From assembly GCA_037176705.1 (NCBI GenBank), contig CM073905.1, positions 32,954,986 to 33,018,985 on the forward strand: a DNA stretch of 64,000 bases, read 5' to 3'. Origin of the DNA: Molossus alvarezi. Lineage: Eukaryota > Chordata > Mammalia > Chiroptera > Molossidae. How positions within the stretch are numbered: the first letter of the stretch is position 1; each line of letters opens with the position of its first letter. Below the pieces are notes generated by a model, which was given only the letters and a program-made list of their open reading frames with translations, searched no databases and was not told where the DNA came from. Position numbers and translations under genes: made by a program. Positions 1 to 10,654 of this stretch are shown here, piece by piece.

Positions 1-19
1 CACACACGTTCACTCATTG

Positions 20-150
20 ACTCTTCACAGCGATCCTAGGAGGGAGGCAGAATTCTCCTCCTCACTTTACAGATGAGGACGCCGAGGCTCAGGGAGAAGC
101 AGCTGGGAAGTGGCAGAGCCCATCCTGAAATCCACAGTACGACCTCACCC
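20..150 (-). mobile_element. MIR SINE
   Basis: ACTTTACAGATGAGGACG and GAGGCTCAGGGAGAAGCAG are the reversed MIR core. Confidence 0.75.
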
Positions 151-469
151 CTCTGTTCTGTTGCCTTCCAGCCTAGATCTAGGGATGAATCGGGAAGCCC
201 GAAGCGGTGTTGACAGTGAAGGCAGCATTTCATCCAATAGCAAGTTCAAGGTCGTGTGGATTTCGGGGCTGGTGGGTTCAGCAGAGCTACTGAGCTGTGG
301 AGGACTCCGACTTGCCTTCTCTTTGCTCTGCCGTCCTTGGTGCACGGCACGTGCCCTCAACAACCAGATCGCTGGTGTTGCCAAGCTGACGTGTGCAGTA
401 CAAAGCTGGAGGGGGAGCCTCTTTCTCTTTCTCAGGAGCAAGGAAGCTCCTGTCTTGTGGTTCTTTGAG

Positions 470-760
470 TTGACCGGGCTCAGCCAGGCAGTTCTCACTA
501 GGGGTCTCTCGTGAGACTGCAGTCAGATGACAGCGGGGCTGCCATCATTTGAACATCCGCTGAGCCCAGTGTCCACCGTGAGCTTCATCTCGGACGACGG
601 GACAGGTGGAGGGTGGCCAGGCAACTCTCCCTCCCTGTGCAGCCTCTAGCTGGGAGCTGCAAGGTTTCCATGACCCAGCCTCAGAAGTCACACAGCATCA
701 CTGGAAGCATCACTCTGAGTCCAAAGTCAGTCCCAGGTCCAGCCCAGATTCAAGAGGAGG
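470..760 (+). repeat. Probable ancient interspersed repeat, family unassigned
   Basis: The pattern GGGCTCAGCCAGGCAGTTCT ... CTGCAGTCAGATGACAGCGG resembles a common old mammalian repeat also seen at 36640-37080. I cannot name the family reliably. The rest of 150-1500 holds a weak MIR-like patch at 1370-1460 and no gene. Confidence 0.4.
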
Positions 761-1509
761 AGACACCACGAGGCTCAATACTGGGAAACCTGGTTTACCA
801 TAGACCTCTTCCTCCCAGCAAACTTCTCCTTATGTGTCATTGGCCAGAGTTGGGTCACGTGTCCATTCCTACAGTCATTGGCAAGCGCATTGGGGTTAGA
901 AGGGTTGGCCATCCCCTTGGGGAATGTACCACAATAGGGATCAGCATTATAATATTATGAGAAGTCACTAGGTCAGGCTCCCCCTTGCCTCCCCAGCGCT
1001 GCTGTGACTTTATTATGGTTGGTTCCTGCCATGATCCCCTCCCCCAAAGTCCAGACACTTCCTTATCTCCCCCAAGACAGAGCAGAGGATCACGAGCTGA
1101 AGACTGGGCTCATTTTTAAACGGTTGCTGACCCCCTGCTGTAAAATGTGCAATGGCTGGAACAAGGTTCTCTTAGATTGCTTTCAGAGTTCAAGCGGATT
1201 TCCGAGTCACACGGCCTGCTTACTATCAGGGACTAGCCCAGCCCTGTATGTAGGTTCCGGGCTCCTGTGACGTTCTTCTGCGCCTACAGTTGCCTCTGCG
1301 TGAACTGAGGGGTGGGGGAGAGAGGTAGCTTGGGTCACAGAATGAGAAGTGGACCAAAAGTCAAAAGACCTATTTGCCAGGGCATCTTAGACAAATGGCT
1401 TAACCTCTATGAGCAGTGGACTCTTCACCCATGCATGGGAAAGGTAATACTAATAAAACACAGAGTTGATGAGAAGTTTGAACGAGATTTTTATCCAGAA
1501 AGAGATACA

Positions 1510-1860
1510 CAGTAATATACAAGTAGGACACCATTGAACTCAACAACATCATCAATCAACTGAATATAATCAACATATATAGAGTATTTATCCAACAACC
1601 GTGAAACACCCATTCTTTTCAAGCTCACGTGGAACATTCACCAACACAGACCAGATTCTGGCTACGAAGCACCTTAACATATATGAAAGGATAGAAACCA
1701 TACACTATGTACCCGTAAATCACAATGGAATTAAACTAGAAGTCAATGGCATTGAACTAGAAAGATAGGTAGAAAATCCCAAAATGTTTGGAGATGAAAC
1801 AACACTTTCTAAACATCCCATGAATAAATTAATCCAGTAGTAGAGTAAACACCGTTCTTA
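1510..1860 (+). mobile_element. L1 fragment (end of ORF2 region)
   Basis: The + strand has ACATTCACCAACACAGACC, ATTCTGGCTACGAAGCACC, CACAATGGAATTAAACTAGA and GAAACAACACTTTCTAAACA, matching the L1 ORF2 C-terminal-half nucleotide pattern. Stops in every frame mark it as a dead fragment. Confidence 0.8.
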
Positions 1861-1904
1861 TGCGAGAAGGGAAAGCAGAACAGTTCAATGAGCTGAAGGT
1901 GAGG

Positions 1905-2080
1905 GCAGGCCCCGTCCTAGCTGTGTGTGTTCTTGGGGAAATGACGCCGCCTATCTAATTCCCAATTTCCTTATCTGTGAGAGCATGGGAGGGTGGTCTG
2001 CGGGCCTGTCTCAGAGAGGAGGGGTCAGTTGAGATAAGAGATGTGGATGAGATCTGAAATCCATCAATTGCTCTACTGAT
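1905..2080 (+). mobile_element. MIR SINE remnant
   Basis: TTCCCAATTTCCTTATCTGTGAGA in MIR-core position, after a GCTGTGTGTGTTCTTGGGG-like block. Confidence 0.55.
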
Positions 2081-2111
2081 TATTATGTAAGAGAAAACAA
2101 AAGAGAGAAGG

Positions 2112-2143
2112 AGTTTTTTTTGTTTGTTTGTTTGTTTGTTTTA
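2112..2143 (+). repeat. TTTG microsatellite
   Basis: About six TTTG units after a T run. Confidence 0.9.
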
Positions 2144-2149
2144 AAGATG

Positions 2150-3260
2150 GGGTTACAGTAGATGACTGGGTCCCCAGGAGCAGATCCTGAGACAGGGTTT
2201 GAAATACAAGTTGTTGACTTTGAAGATGGTCCCAGGGAAAAACAGAGGAGTTGGGAGGTGGAGCAGGGAAGGGAGGGAGTCAGGACAGTGTACTAGTCAA
2301 GCAAGCTACCCTGGAGAGCTGAGCCCCACCAAGGAATTGTGGGAATCAGTACAGAACAAACACCCCAGTCTAATCCACCCGAGTGGCAAGAAAGCCGTAG
2401 TAGTTACCTACCATGTTCCATTGGTCATTGATCAAGGGCTGCCCTGGAGGCAGGAGGGGCCATTTCAATTTGTCCACGAGCACGCTAGAGGAAGTCCTCA
2501 GGGAAAGAATTTCCCGTGCTGGCAGGTGGAAGGTCACCAGTTTGCTAAAAATGAGAATATGAACAGCTCCAGGCAGGCTCAACAGCCCCCTCGACCAGAA
2601 GACCTCGGTGACCTCTTAGATTTAGCCTGCTGACCAGACAGTAAGAGAAGGTGGCCATAGCCAGTCGCAACGGTTGGCCACTGCTCACGGGGGATTATCT
2701 TGTTGAGTCCTGACAACAACATTGGAGGTGAAACAAGATGTTTTTCTCTGTGTCTGGCATGGAGTCAGCCCTCAACTGCAGTTAGACATTGTCCTTGTCG
2801 TTATCACAAAAAAGAAAGGGACTCTCACCAAGAAGGGAAACTCAGCATCTCTTCTTAGGTGACCACTGAGGGGCCTCCTTCAACACCTGACTTTCTTCAT
2901 CTTTGAAAGGGGATCCTGACTGCTTCTCCCCGCTCCCCGTTTTCCAACTGAGCGATCAAGAGTGTGGGGCGCTCGGGGTCTCTTAGCAGGAGGCTGAGGG
3001 CAGCCAGGAACTTTGAAAGCACACCTCACTCGGTCCTGGCACAGCACCCTCCTTCTCCCTTCTCTCCAACCTTGGCTTTCATGCATCTGGAAGTCCTTCT
3101 TATTCCTCCCAATTACCCATAAATCTCTTTTTATTAGTCTTTTTCCCACCACCCCCGTCATTTTACACATATTAAGGAATCCATATTATTGAGAGTGAAG
3201 AAGGGAAAGTCATTTTCTTTCTTCCTTTCTTGTTAATCTACAAAAGAACCCTTTTTATGT
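2150..3260. other. Intergenic sequence without a gene
   Basis: 2155-2640 resembles an old LTR- or DNA-type repeat (GGTCCCCAGGAGCAGATCCTGAGACAGGG at its start) whose family I cannot name. The open frame at 2199-2633 lies in it and looks non-coding. The rest is unique with low-complexity patches. Confidence 0.4.
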
Positions 3261-3269
3261 GCGTTTCAT

Positions 3270-3890
3270 AAATATCAGAAAATATGGGCAAGCAAAAGAG
3301 GAAAAGTATAAAAATATCGAGCGACCACGGCACCCAGAGATAAGCAACTCCATGTATGTCTTTTAAAGCATTCTTCTCGGCCTGGATTCACAGCTATCCT
3401 TTGAGTATTTATACTTTCATTTCTTTTTAATAGGAAAACACTCACATGGTTCCCATTTCCAAAGCTACAAAAGTAGAAAGAGTAGAAAAATCTGCCTCCC
3501 ACCTTTGTGGCCTGCAGCTCTGTTCCCCTGCCCAGACCAACCGTTGTCACTTCCTCTGGTCTCTTTCTCCTTTTTTCTTTACACACTTGACCCACTGTTA
3601 TCGGTCTAAGCTTTTTCTTTAGCAATGTATCTCAGAGATGGGTCTCCTTTCACTCCTTTTCAGGGCTGTATAGTATTCCACTGTAGGAATTGAGTCATGA
3701 TTTATCTGACCAGACTCCTACTGCTGCCATTTAAAATGTTTTCAAACTTACGTTATTCCAAACAATGTTGCAATGACTTCCCTTGTATACATATCACTGT
3801 GCAAAGGGCATGCACACTTGTTATTTTGACAGGACATTTGAATATTTTGAATACAATCAAACTATTTTGTACCCTGTTTGTTGTTTGTTT
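3270..3890 (-). mobile_element. L1M 3'-end fragment, antisense
   Basis: CTGTATAGTATTCCACTG, ATGATTTATCTGACCAG and CAATGTTGCAATGACTTCCC are the reversed 3' UTR of ancient L1M elements. A related remnant follows at 4020-4170 after the GATA repeat. Confidence 0.75.
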
Positions 3891-3911
3891 TTAATCTTCT
3901 TAGTGATGAGA

Positions 3912-3930
3912 AAGAGATAGATAGATGATT

Positions 3931-3971
<41 letters not shown>

Positions 3972-3988
3972 GTAGATAGATAGATAGA
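3912..3988 (+). repeat. GATA microsatellite
   Basis: Roughly 17 GATA units with two interruptions (a GATT and an AAGTA), inside the L1M remnant. Confidence 0.95.
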
Positions 3989-4258
3989 GTTTGTGTGTAA
4001 AAGAGAATACATGAATCAAGTTCTAGAATGTTAGGGATGTCAGGCATATATTCCATTTTGCAGATGTATCATTGTTCATTTAACCCATCCTCAATTTGGG
4101 AATGGTTAGACTGTTTCCACCTTTGCAGAATTAAAACTGCTTTGTGGCAAATGAGAAAGTCATTTCCAGTCACGAGATTCAAAGTGAAATATTAGAACAA
4201 TGAATGGAGGTGCCACGGAGGCATTAAGAAGACTGAAAAGGATGAGCGCAACCTAACT

Positions 4259-4312
4259 ATAGCCCCAGGGTGGTTCAGTTGGTTGGAGCATTGTCTCAAA
4301 AAGGTGCGGGTT
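4259..4312 (+). mobile_element. Ves SINE, 5' part of a split copy
   Basis: TATAGCCCCAGGGTGGTTCAG and the following A-box/anticodon-like region form a diverged Ves head. The copy is interrupted at about 4312 by another Ves and resumes near 4580. Ves is a tRNA-derived, RNA polymerase III-type SINE of bats. Confidence 0.75.
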
Positions 4313-4579
4313 TGCCCTGGCCGGTTGGGCTCAGCAGTTAGTGTTGGCCTGCAGACCAGGGAGTCAGGGTTCAATTCCAGTCAAGGGCACATACCTTGGT
4401 TGCAGTTTGGTCCCTGACCCCAGTCGGGGTCGTGTGGGAGGCAGCCAGTCAATGTGTCTCTCTCACGTCGATGTTTCTCTCTCTCTTTCTTTCTCTCTCT
4501 CTCTCTCTCTCTCTCCCCCTCCCTCCCTCCCTCATACTCAAGATAAATGGAAAAATATCCTCGAGTGAGGATTAAAAAA
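4313..4579 (+). mobile_element. Ves SINE nested inside an older Ves
   Basis: A near full-length copy: head GCCCTGGCCGGTTGGGCTC, B-box-like GGGTTCAATTCC, a GTCGATGTTTCTCTCTC body with an expanded CT tract (4470-4533), AGATAAATGGAAAAATATCC and an A-rich tail. It lies exactly between the two halves of a second Ves. Confidence 0.85.
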
Positions 4580-4746
4580 AAAGTTACTGGTTCTATCAGG
4601 GCACATACCGAGGTTTCAGGTTCGATCCCTGGTCAGGGTGTGTATGGGAGGCAACTGATCGATGTTTCTCTCTCTCTCTCTTTCTTCCTTCTTCTCTCTC
4701 TAAAAATCAATAAACATATATATTTGGGTGAGGATTTTTAAAAATC
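4580..4746 (+). mobile_element. Ves SINE, 3' part of the split copy
   Basis: The sequence resumes at the B-box/GGTCAGGG block, then GATCGATGTTTCTCTC and the AAAATCAATAAACATATATAT tail. It completes the copy that begins at 4259. Confidence 0.75.
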
Positions 4747-5722
4747 TAGGTATCATAAGTCAGGTTTTATTTTTAATCCATAATGTATGAGATCATTTTT
4801 AGTTATTTTTCTCCAATAAGAATTCCATGTTTTAGCTCATACTGTGCAAATAAATTATTTATAAATTACATTCCTCTCTTTTAAAATAAACACCACTGCT
4901 GCAGAAATTTAGATAAATAAAATGACATCTATTTATCAAATGGACTCTCCTTGCCTAGTAACCCATGGCCTAGCTGAAGGAATTGTTATCTAACAGCTAG
5001 GTCAAAAGTGCAAGAGTCCAGACTTATTAATTCTAAGCCTAGCCAGGCCATTGATTAGCTCTGCAGAGAGAAGACCCCGGGAGGGAATGGCCTATGGACA
5101 CCTCCACTCCCGGGTCTTCTCCCCTCGGAGATGAGACCCTTCTCCCCGGCCTCGGCTTGTGTGTTTAACAATGTTTGTGTAGCACTCAGATAAAAGGTGC
5201 AGGGTGAGACTTACGTGGTTGTTAAAATTGTCAGCCCCCAAGTCATCAGAATTCCAGTTGATAACCCGCACTTACGGCGAGAGGAGAATTTGTTTGCTTA
5301 GGGAGGCTGGTTTTCCCTTTTTAATCACTGGGACAGCTCCCCAAGTCTACATTCATTTGAGGATGTTTTTATCCCCAGAATCTTACATTTTATTTAGTTT
5401 GTTTTTTTTCTTTCCTATAAAATCTGAGCTGCTGAGCTAGCTGAAAATCCTCAGAGAGCTTGAACTGGAAATTCAGAGAAAACGGGATGCAGGAACATAC
5501 GGTCTGAGGGTGAGGGACCGTCGTGGTACTGAGTCCCAGAGAAGAGAACCAACTCGCTAAGGCACGTGATGAGTTGGGGTACATCTGGGTTCAGTACCTG
5601 GGTTTCTTTGTGGTTGGTTAATTTCTCTTTTTCTTAAGGCTCCTTTGTTGGACTGCTCTCTGGGGCCCCTCGCCCCACTGAACTGAGTGGGTGATCACTT
5701 CACGGCAATCTAAGGCTAACAT
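4747..5722. other. Intergenic sequence without a gene
   Basis: AT-rich to 5000, then GC-balanced. An imperfect inverted repeat built on the ACCCCGGGAGGG / CTCCCGGGTCTTC words lies at 5085-5122. No coding signal. Confidence 0.5.
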
Positions 5723-5731
5723 CTAGAATGC

Positions 5732-5944
5732 CTCTTTTTTCTTCTTTATTGATTTTAGAGAGAGAGGAAGGGAGAGGGAGAGAGAGATAGAAACATCGAT
5801 GAGAGAACATCGATTGGCCGCCTCCTGCATTCCCCCCAACTGGGGATCGGGTCCACAACCTGGGCATGTGCCCTGACCGGGATTCGAACCGGCGACCTCT
5901 TGGTGCGTGGATCGACGCTCAACCACTGAGCCACACCGGCCGGG
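5732..5944 (-). mobile_element. Ves SINE, full length
   Basis: Reversed tail TTTATTGATTTTAGAGAG at the left and head CCACACCGGCCGGGC at the right. A 9-bp target-site duplication (ctagaatgc) flanks it at 5723-5731 and 5945-5953. It shows little divergence, so it is relatively young. Confidence 0.92.
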
Positions 5945-6094
5945 CTAGAATGCTTCATTTTTATTCTAAATGATAGCTGCTCCTCAGAGACCTGGGAACC
6001 TATTTCCACCTTCTACTAGACCAAAGCTGGAGTAAGGTTGGAAAATACCTAGCTAGGTAAGAAAACGGTCAGAGAGTTCTGGGCTGTCGCTTCA

Positions 6095-6500
6095 AAGCAG
6101 CCTGTGCCCCCATATCCTATCCTGGAGTTTTTAGGATCGAATCCCGACATCACTGCTCTGTGATCTTGGAAAAAATAAATCTCCCTAGGCCTCAGTTTTC
6201 TCATCTCTGAAATGGGCATAGTAATGGACCTTACCTTATAAAGTTGTGAAAATGCAACAAAAGAATCCATGTAAAGTTAAATCCCATGGATTAAATAAAA
6301 ATTGTTTAAAAATCTAGGCATTAGCCCTGGCCGGTTTGGCTCGGCAGTTGGAGCATTGGCCTGCGGATCAGAGAATCCCGGGTTCAGTTCCCGCTAGGGG
6401 CACGTAGCAAAAAGAAAAATCTAGGCATTAGCACAGTGCCTGGTTCCCAAGATGCCCTCAGTCAATGGTACCTGTTACTGTTACTGTTGCTGCTACTGTT
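6095..6500 (+). mobile_element. MIR SINE, interrupted by a Ves head
   Basis: ATCTCCCTAGGCCTCAGTTTTCTC and CTCTGAAATGGGCATAGTAA are the MIR core. After the 6325-6414 insertion, GCACAGTGCCTGGTTCCC continues the MIR 3' part. Confidence 0.75.
6325..6414 (+). mobile_element. Head-only (3'-truncated) Ves insertion
   Basis: A 90-base element has the intact Ves tRNA-like head and B-box (GGGTTCAGTTCC), then stops at GGGGCACGTAGCAAAAAGA with only a short A-rich end. The body and CT tract are absent. A perfect 17-bp duplication (aaaaatctaggcattag) flanks it at 6308-6324 and 6415-6431, so it inserted in this short form. It landed inside a MIR. Confidence 0.9.
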
Positions 6501-6689
6501 GTTGTTGAAATGTGCCTAAGCCTGGGCAAGTCATGTCACCTGTCTACATGACAATTCCTCTCCTGTACACCAGGCACACTGTTTAGTTGAAGGAATTGTT
6601 TGAAGAAGAAATGAGATCATAGATACACAAGTCTCTGTCACATAATAAATCTGAAATAAATGGTAAGGATAATATTTACCTGTGGTATT

Positions 6690-7980
6690 TACCTCTAATC
6701 AACATGACGCAAATGATGGGGATGATATTTATGATCGCGTGACCGTTCACAGTGTGTCTCCTTCTCCGTGCCCTGGGAGCTTCTTCTAGGGGTAGTAGTG
6801 AGGCCGGACAGTGCTCGGGTTGCGGGGGGCTGGGAACCACCTGGACCGCGAAACGACAGGTCAGAGATTCTGACTTGTGGGGTTGGGGCGAAGCCCAGGG
6901 ATCCGGTGTTGGGGCACAGCTGGTCCTGGACACACACCTTGAGCAATACTGCAATCAAGGCGGGCCTTTTGCGTGAAGCCACAAAATATTAATTAACTAA
7001 TTGCTCAATTTGCTCAGACGTCCGTGAGTCACGGAGCCCACTGCGTCGGGTGCTGCGGACAAGACGGCCACTCAGCGCCAGCAGAAGGCCCTGGCCCGGG
7101 CCTGGGAGGCTGCCCTTCTGTGGCTGAGCTGACAGGTCCTGTTCCCAGCTCTGAAATATTTCCACTTGGTCTCCGTGTTCTCAGAGCCAGTGGGCAGGTT
7201 GTGTGCAGGCGTGTGGGCAAGGACCTCGACTCCTTTAAGCGCTGCAGCAAGGGAGGGCCATCATTAACCTTCTGGAAGGGCCCGGTGCCTAGAACCTCAG
7301 CCCTTTGTAATGGGACCTCTGCCCCGCGCCCCCGTTGCCCCCGGCTCTCGGTGGCCCCTCTGTCAGAGGTTTCAAAGACCATTTGGAATTACTTAGCCCC
7401 AGGGTCATCGGGCCTCCCTCCAGCCCACTGCGATGCCCAGCTTCGCCATTTTCTTGTTTCAGTTTCGCTAGGTTTGTTCATTCATAATAGCAACCAAATG
7501 TCCCCCAGGCCTGGAGGAGCCTCCTTCCCGCTCCCCTTGGCAACCACGAGCCCCTGCCATTCAGAATCACCTCTTCCTGCAAACCCACCTGGTGGACGGC
7601 GCCCCTTCCATCCCCGGGGGGCCTCCTGGCCAGCTCCGGGGGGATGGGGGTCCGAGAGGGCAGCACCCCTCCTTTCCCCGTGGCCCTGCTCAGGTGAGCG
7701 GGGTAAAATCCAGGGTTAGGAACCCCCAGAATCCAGGGACCCGACGGCAAGGGCAGAGGCAGCATCAGGAAAAGCTGTGACACACGAGCCCCCAGCGGGG
7801 CGCGAACTCGAGCTGTGTCACACCTGCCAAAGAACCGCGCACCCCTGTAAACACGAAAATGTCCTTAGAAGTTCCAAACGCGCAGGAGGAGAAGACACTG
7901 TGATGAGCCCGTCGGTCCCTCATCCAGCTTCCAACACAGACACTTGGGCAGCGGAGATGGGAGAGTACCCACCCTCCAAA
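6690..7980. other. GC-rich intergenic block without a supported gene
   Basis: Moderately CpG-rich DNA. It has long open frames on both strands (for example 7024-7719) but no recognised protein, and frames overlap in opposite directions. A T-box half-site TCACACCT lies at 7818-7825. Confidence 0.5.
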
Positions 7981-8000
7981 ATTCTGTAATTTTTAACATA

Positions 8001-8207
8001 TTTTTTTCTTTATTGATTTTAGAGAGAGGAAGGGAGAGGGAGAGAGAGAGAGAAACATCAATGAGAGAACATCAATTGGCCGCCTCCTGCACGCCCCCCA
8101 CTGGGGATCAGGCCCGCAACCTGGGCACGTGCCCTGACCAGGAATTGAACCGGTGACCTCTTGGTGCCTGGGTTGATGTTCGACCACTGAGCCACACCGG
8201 CTGGACT
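8001..8207 (-). mobile_element. Ves SINE (left member of a head-to-tail pair)
   Basis: Reversed tail TTTATTGATTTTAGAGAG, body, B-box-like GGAATTGAACCGGTG and head CCACACCGGCTGGACT. It appears to have inserted into the A-tail of the Ves at 8215-8413; nearby aacatattttt/aaaatattttt copies suggest its duplication. Confidence 0.88.
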
Positions 8208-8214
8208 AAAATAT

Positions 8215-8413
8215 TTTTAATTGATTTTAGAGAGACAGGGAGGGAAAGGGAAAGAGAGAGAGAGAAACATTGATAAGAGAGAACCATCATTAGCTGCCTC
8301 CCACACGCCCCCTACTGAGGCAACCCCGGGCATGTGTCCTGACCGGAAATCGAACCGGTGACCCTTTGGCGCATTGGTCAACGCTCAATCCACTGAGCCA
8401 CACCGGCCAGGGC
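8215..8413 (-). mobile_element. Ves SINE (right member of a head-to-tail pair)
   Basis: Reversed tail TTAATTGATTTTAGAGAG, body and head CCACACCGGCCAGGGCC. The imperfect flanks ccaaaattctgtaat (about 7976-7990) and ccaacattctgtcat (8412-8426) look like its original duplication, enclosing the left copy too. Confidence 0.86.
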
Positions 8414-8419
8414 CAACAT

Positions 8420-8720
8420 TCTGTCATCTCGCCTTTCAGCATTTACATCTTGCTGTATACGCACCCCCTTTTCAATGTGTATGTAATACACCTGTGGAGA
8501 TGCACACATACAGAGAATACGAAATCATAAAAATACCTACTACTTTAAATCTGCTTTCCTCACTTACAATTGGCTTTTTAGTGGCTACGTAGTATTCCAT
8601 CCATAGATAAGGCACGCTTTTATTGACCTCCTATTTTTTGCACGCTTGAGCTCTTTATTCGTTATTACAGATCTCACTGCTATGGACATTCTTATAGATA
8701 GCTATTGGCCCGCGTTTTTG
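8420..8720 (-). mobile_element. L1M 3'-end fragment, antisense
   Basis: GGCTACGTAGTATTCCATCC and CACTGCTATGGACATTCTTA follow the reversed L1M 3' UTR pattern; diverged. Confidence 0.55.
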
Positions 8721-8949
8721 GTTATTCCTTTGGAGAACTTTTCTAGAAGGGAAACAGTCCTGCCTGCACCTCTCAAATGAACTGCAAACTGCCGAGGCGC
8801 CGTCAGCCCAGTTGTTTCCATTTACAGTCCCCCCAGTACTGTAAACGAGACTCGCTGTTTCAGTTAAGATCAGTCCCCCAAAGCTCCTGAACTGGAAGAC
8901 CCCAGAGACTTGGCATGTATTTCTCATTATAATTCTCCTTCCCCAAATA

Positions 8950-9145
8950 AGAAAGGTCTGAGGAGAGAGGGAGGGGCAGGAATGAGGAAGAGAAAGAAAT
9001 GACTTTAGAGGGGAGAGAGACAGGTAGGCAGAGAGAGGAAGGCTGGAGAGCGGGAGGGAGGGAGAAAGGTGATGGATGGGATGATGGTTGAATACAGGAC
9101 AGAAGGCAGGGAGGGAGAGAGGGAAGGAGGAGGGAGGATCGCACA
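8950..9145 (+). repeat. Purine-rich (GA/GGA) low-complexity tract
   Basis: Nearly all A and G for about 190 bases with scattered breaks. The open frames on the other strand are the serine/leucine/proline product of this bias. Confidence 0.85.
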
Positions 9146-9276
9146 GTGGCAGAGAGAAAAAGGCAATAAAAGAGATCAAGAGGAACAGGATGATGATTAT
9201 CTTTTGCTAAAGAGCTAGAACCAGGGGGACCAGGACACAGACAGAGGCAGACAAAACCACTGGCCACTGTTATTCT

Positions 9277-9324
9277 CAGGACCGCAGGCCGACGCTCTAA
9301 CCGCTGAGCCAAATCGGCCAGGGC
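9277..9324 (-). mobile_element. 48-bp tailless Ves head insertion
   Basis: Only the first 48 bases of Ves are present, read in reverse (CAGGACCGCAGG ... GGCCAGGGC), ending before the B-box and with no A-tail. A perfect 16-17 bp duplication ((c)tggccactgttattct) flanks it at 9260-9276 and 9324-9340; the shared c is ambiguous. Confidence 0.9.
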
Positions 9325-9340
9325 TGGCCACTGTTATTCT

Positions 9341-10376
9341 AAAAGGAACAAGATACTGTGGGAGCAAGAACTCTTCTCCAAGGTGGTTCACCTGGCCTTG
9401 AATTCTGGCTACTCCATCTACCCTGAGCGGATGCCGCGGGCACTGATGACCCTCCCCACCTGTCACTTGGGAGCTAGCCTAGCAGCCTTCACTGGGAGCT
9501 TCCCAGGTGTGTCCAGAAGGCACGCTGTGTTTAAAAACTACGTGAGCAAACACACAAATACCATTTGGGCAAATCCCTGTGCCTAAGTGATATGAGCCAA
9601 AATGTATACAAGGGAAATGTAGAAAAGTTAAGTGGTGACTGTGTGGCGGATGGGGTGAGAGATGAACGAACCACAGGATGACTCCTTAAACGTCACTGCA
9701 CCCTGGCAGGGAAGACCACATGAAAAGCCAGGACCAAAATAGGCCAGCCTCACCCCCCAGCTCCTGCTGACCAGGGGGGCTGGTGTGCTCAGCCCGCCAC
9801 CCTGAAAACCTGCCCCTCCACACAACGCAGAGAGTGGGTCTGACTCCGCCGGGTCTCTGAGAGACCATTTAAGGCTTTGAAAATGCCCTGCTCTGAAACA
9901 CAGGTCTAGTGACACCCCTGTGCCAAGAGCGATGAGCATGTTTTGTTCCTGGGTCATCTGCTATCTCTGATTGGAATGTAAGAGATGTCTGAGCTTTCCA
10001 TCCCCCTCCCGCATTTGTCCCAAAGCAGCTCCTCTCCCTCCCCCTCCCCCATTTCTGTCCCTGAAGCAGCTCAAGTGACCCTGAGCAGAACTTGATCCTG
10101 CACTGTTCCCCAGAAAACCAGCCCCACCAATTCCTTGTTGGTCTGTTGGTTAGTTTGGCAAAACCTCCTTTTACCTACAGTGACTAGTGATCAAAAGGCC
10201 CGTCCTTTAAAAACACACCTGCAATGGAACTACAGTGCCGAGCCCTTTAGATTGTGGTTCATTTGCAGAATAGGAAAAGTTATGCAAAACACATGCTTGG
10301 GTATCAGTTGCTGAGGGGGGGAAGGGGAGACCAGAGAAGTCCTGGCTAGGGGTCATTGCTTATACTTTTTTCTATT
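9341..10376. other. Intergenic sequence without a gene
   Basis: Mostly unique. At 10009-10070 an imperfect local duplication repeats CATTTGTCCCAAAGCAGCTC as CATTTCTGTCCCTGAAGCAGCTC. Confidence 0.5.
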
Positions 10377-10391
10377 TGATAATTTTTTTTT

Positions 10392-10595
10392 CTTTATTGA
10401 TTTTTGGAGAGAGAGGGCAGGAGAGGGATAGAGACATAGAAACATCGATGAGAGAGAACATCGACTGGCTGCCTCCCGCATGCCCCCCACTGGGGATCTG
10501 GCCTACAACCTGGGCATGTGCCCTGACCAGGAATCGAACCGGTGACCTCTTGGTGCATGGATTGATGCTCAACCACTGAACCACACCGGCCAGGC
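10392..10595 (-). mobile_element. Ves SINE, full length
   Basis: Reversed tail TTTATTGATTTTTGGAGAG and head CCACACCGGCCAGGC. Flanks tgataattttt (from 10377) and tgatcattttt (from 10596) are a likely duplication. Confidence 0.9.
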
Positions 10596-10654
10596 TGATC
10601 ATTTTTTATCATGTGTATTTATTATTTTAAAATTTTATTATTATTATTATTATT

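Noticed and set aside
1510..1860. Possible coding homology to reverse transcriptase
   Set aside because: A short, stop-ridden L1 fragment; no active element.
5870..5940. tRNA-like A-box and B-box
   Set aside because: Belongs to a Ves SINE head; the fold and flanking duplication show it is not a tRNA gene. The same holds for the other Ves copies.
7024..7719. 231-codon open frame on the + strand
   Set aside because: GC-rich DNA with overlapping long frames on both strands, no recognisable domain, low-complexity residues and no splice context.
10009..10070. Imperfect duplication of a CATTT-GTCCC-AGCAGCTC block
   Set aside because: Short, local and imperfect; ordinary tandem slippage is enough.
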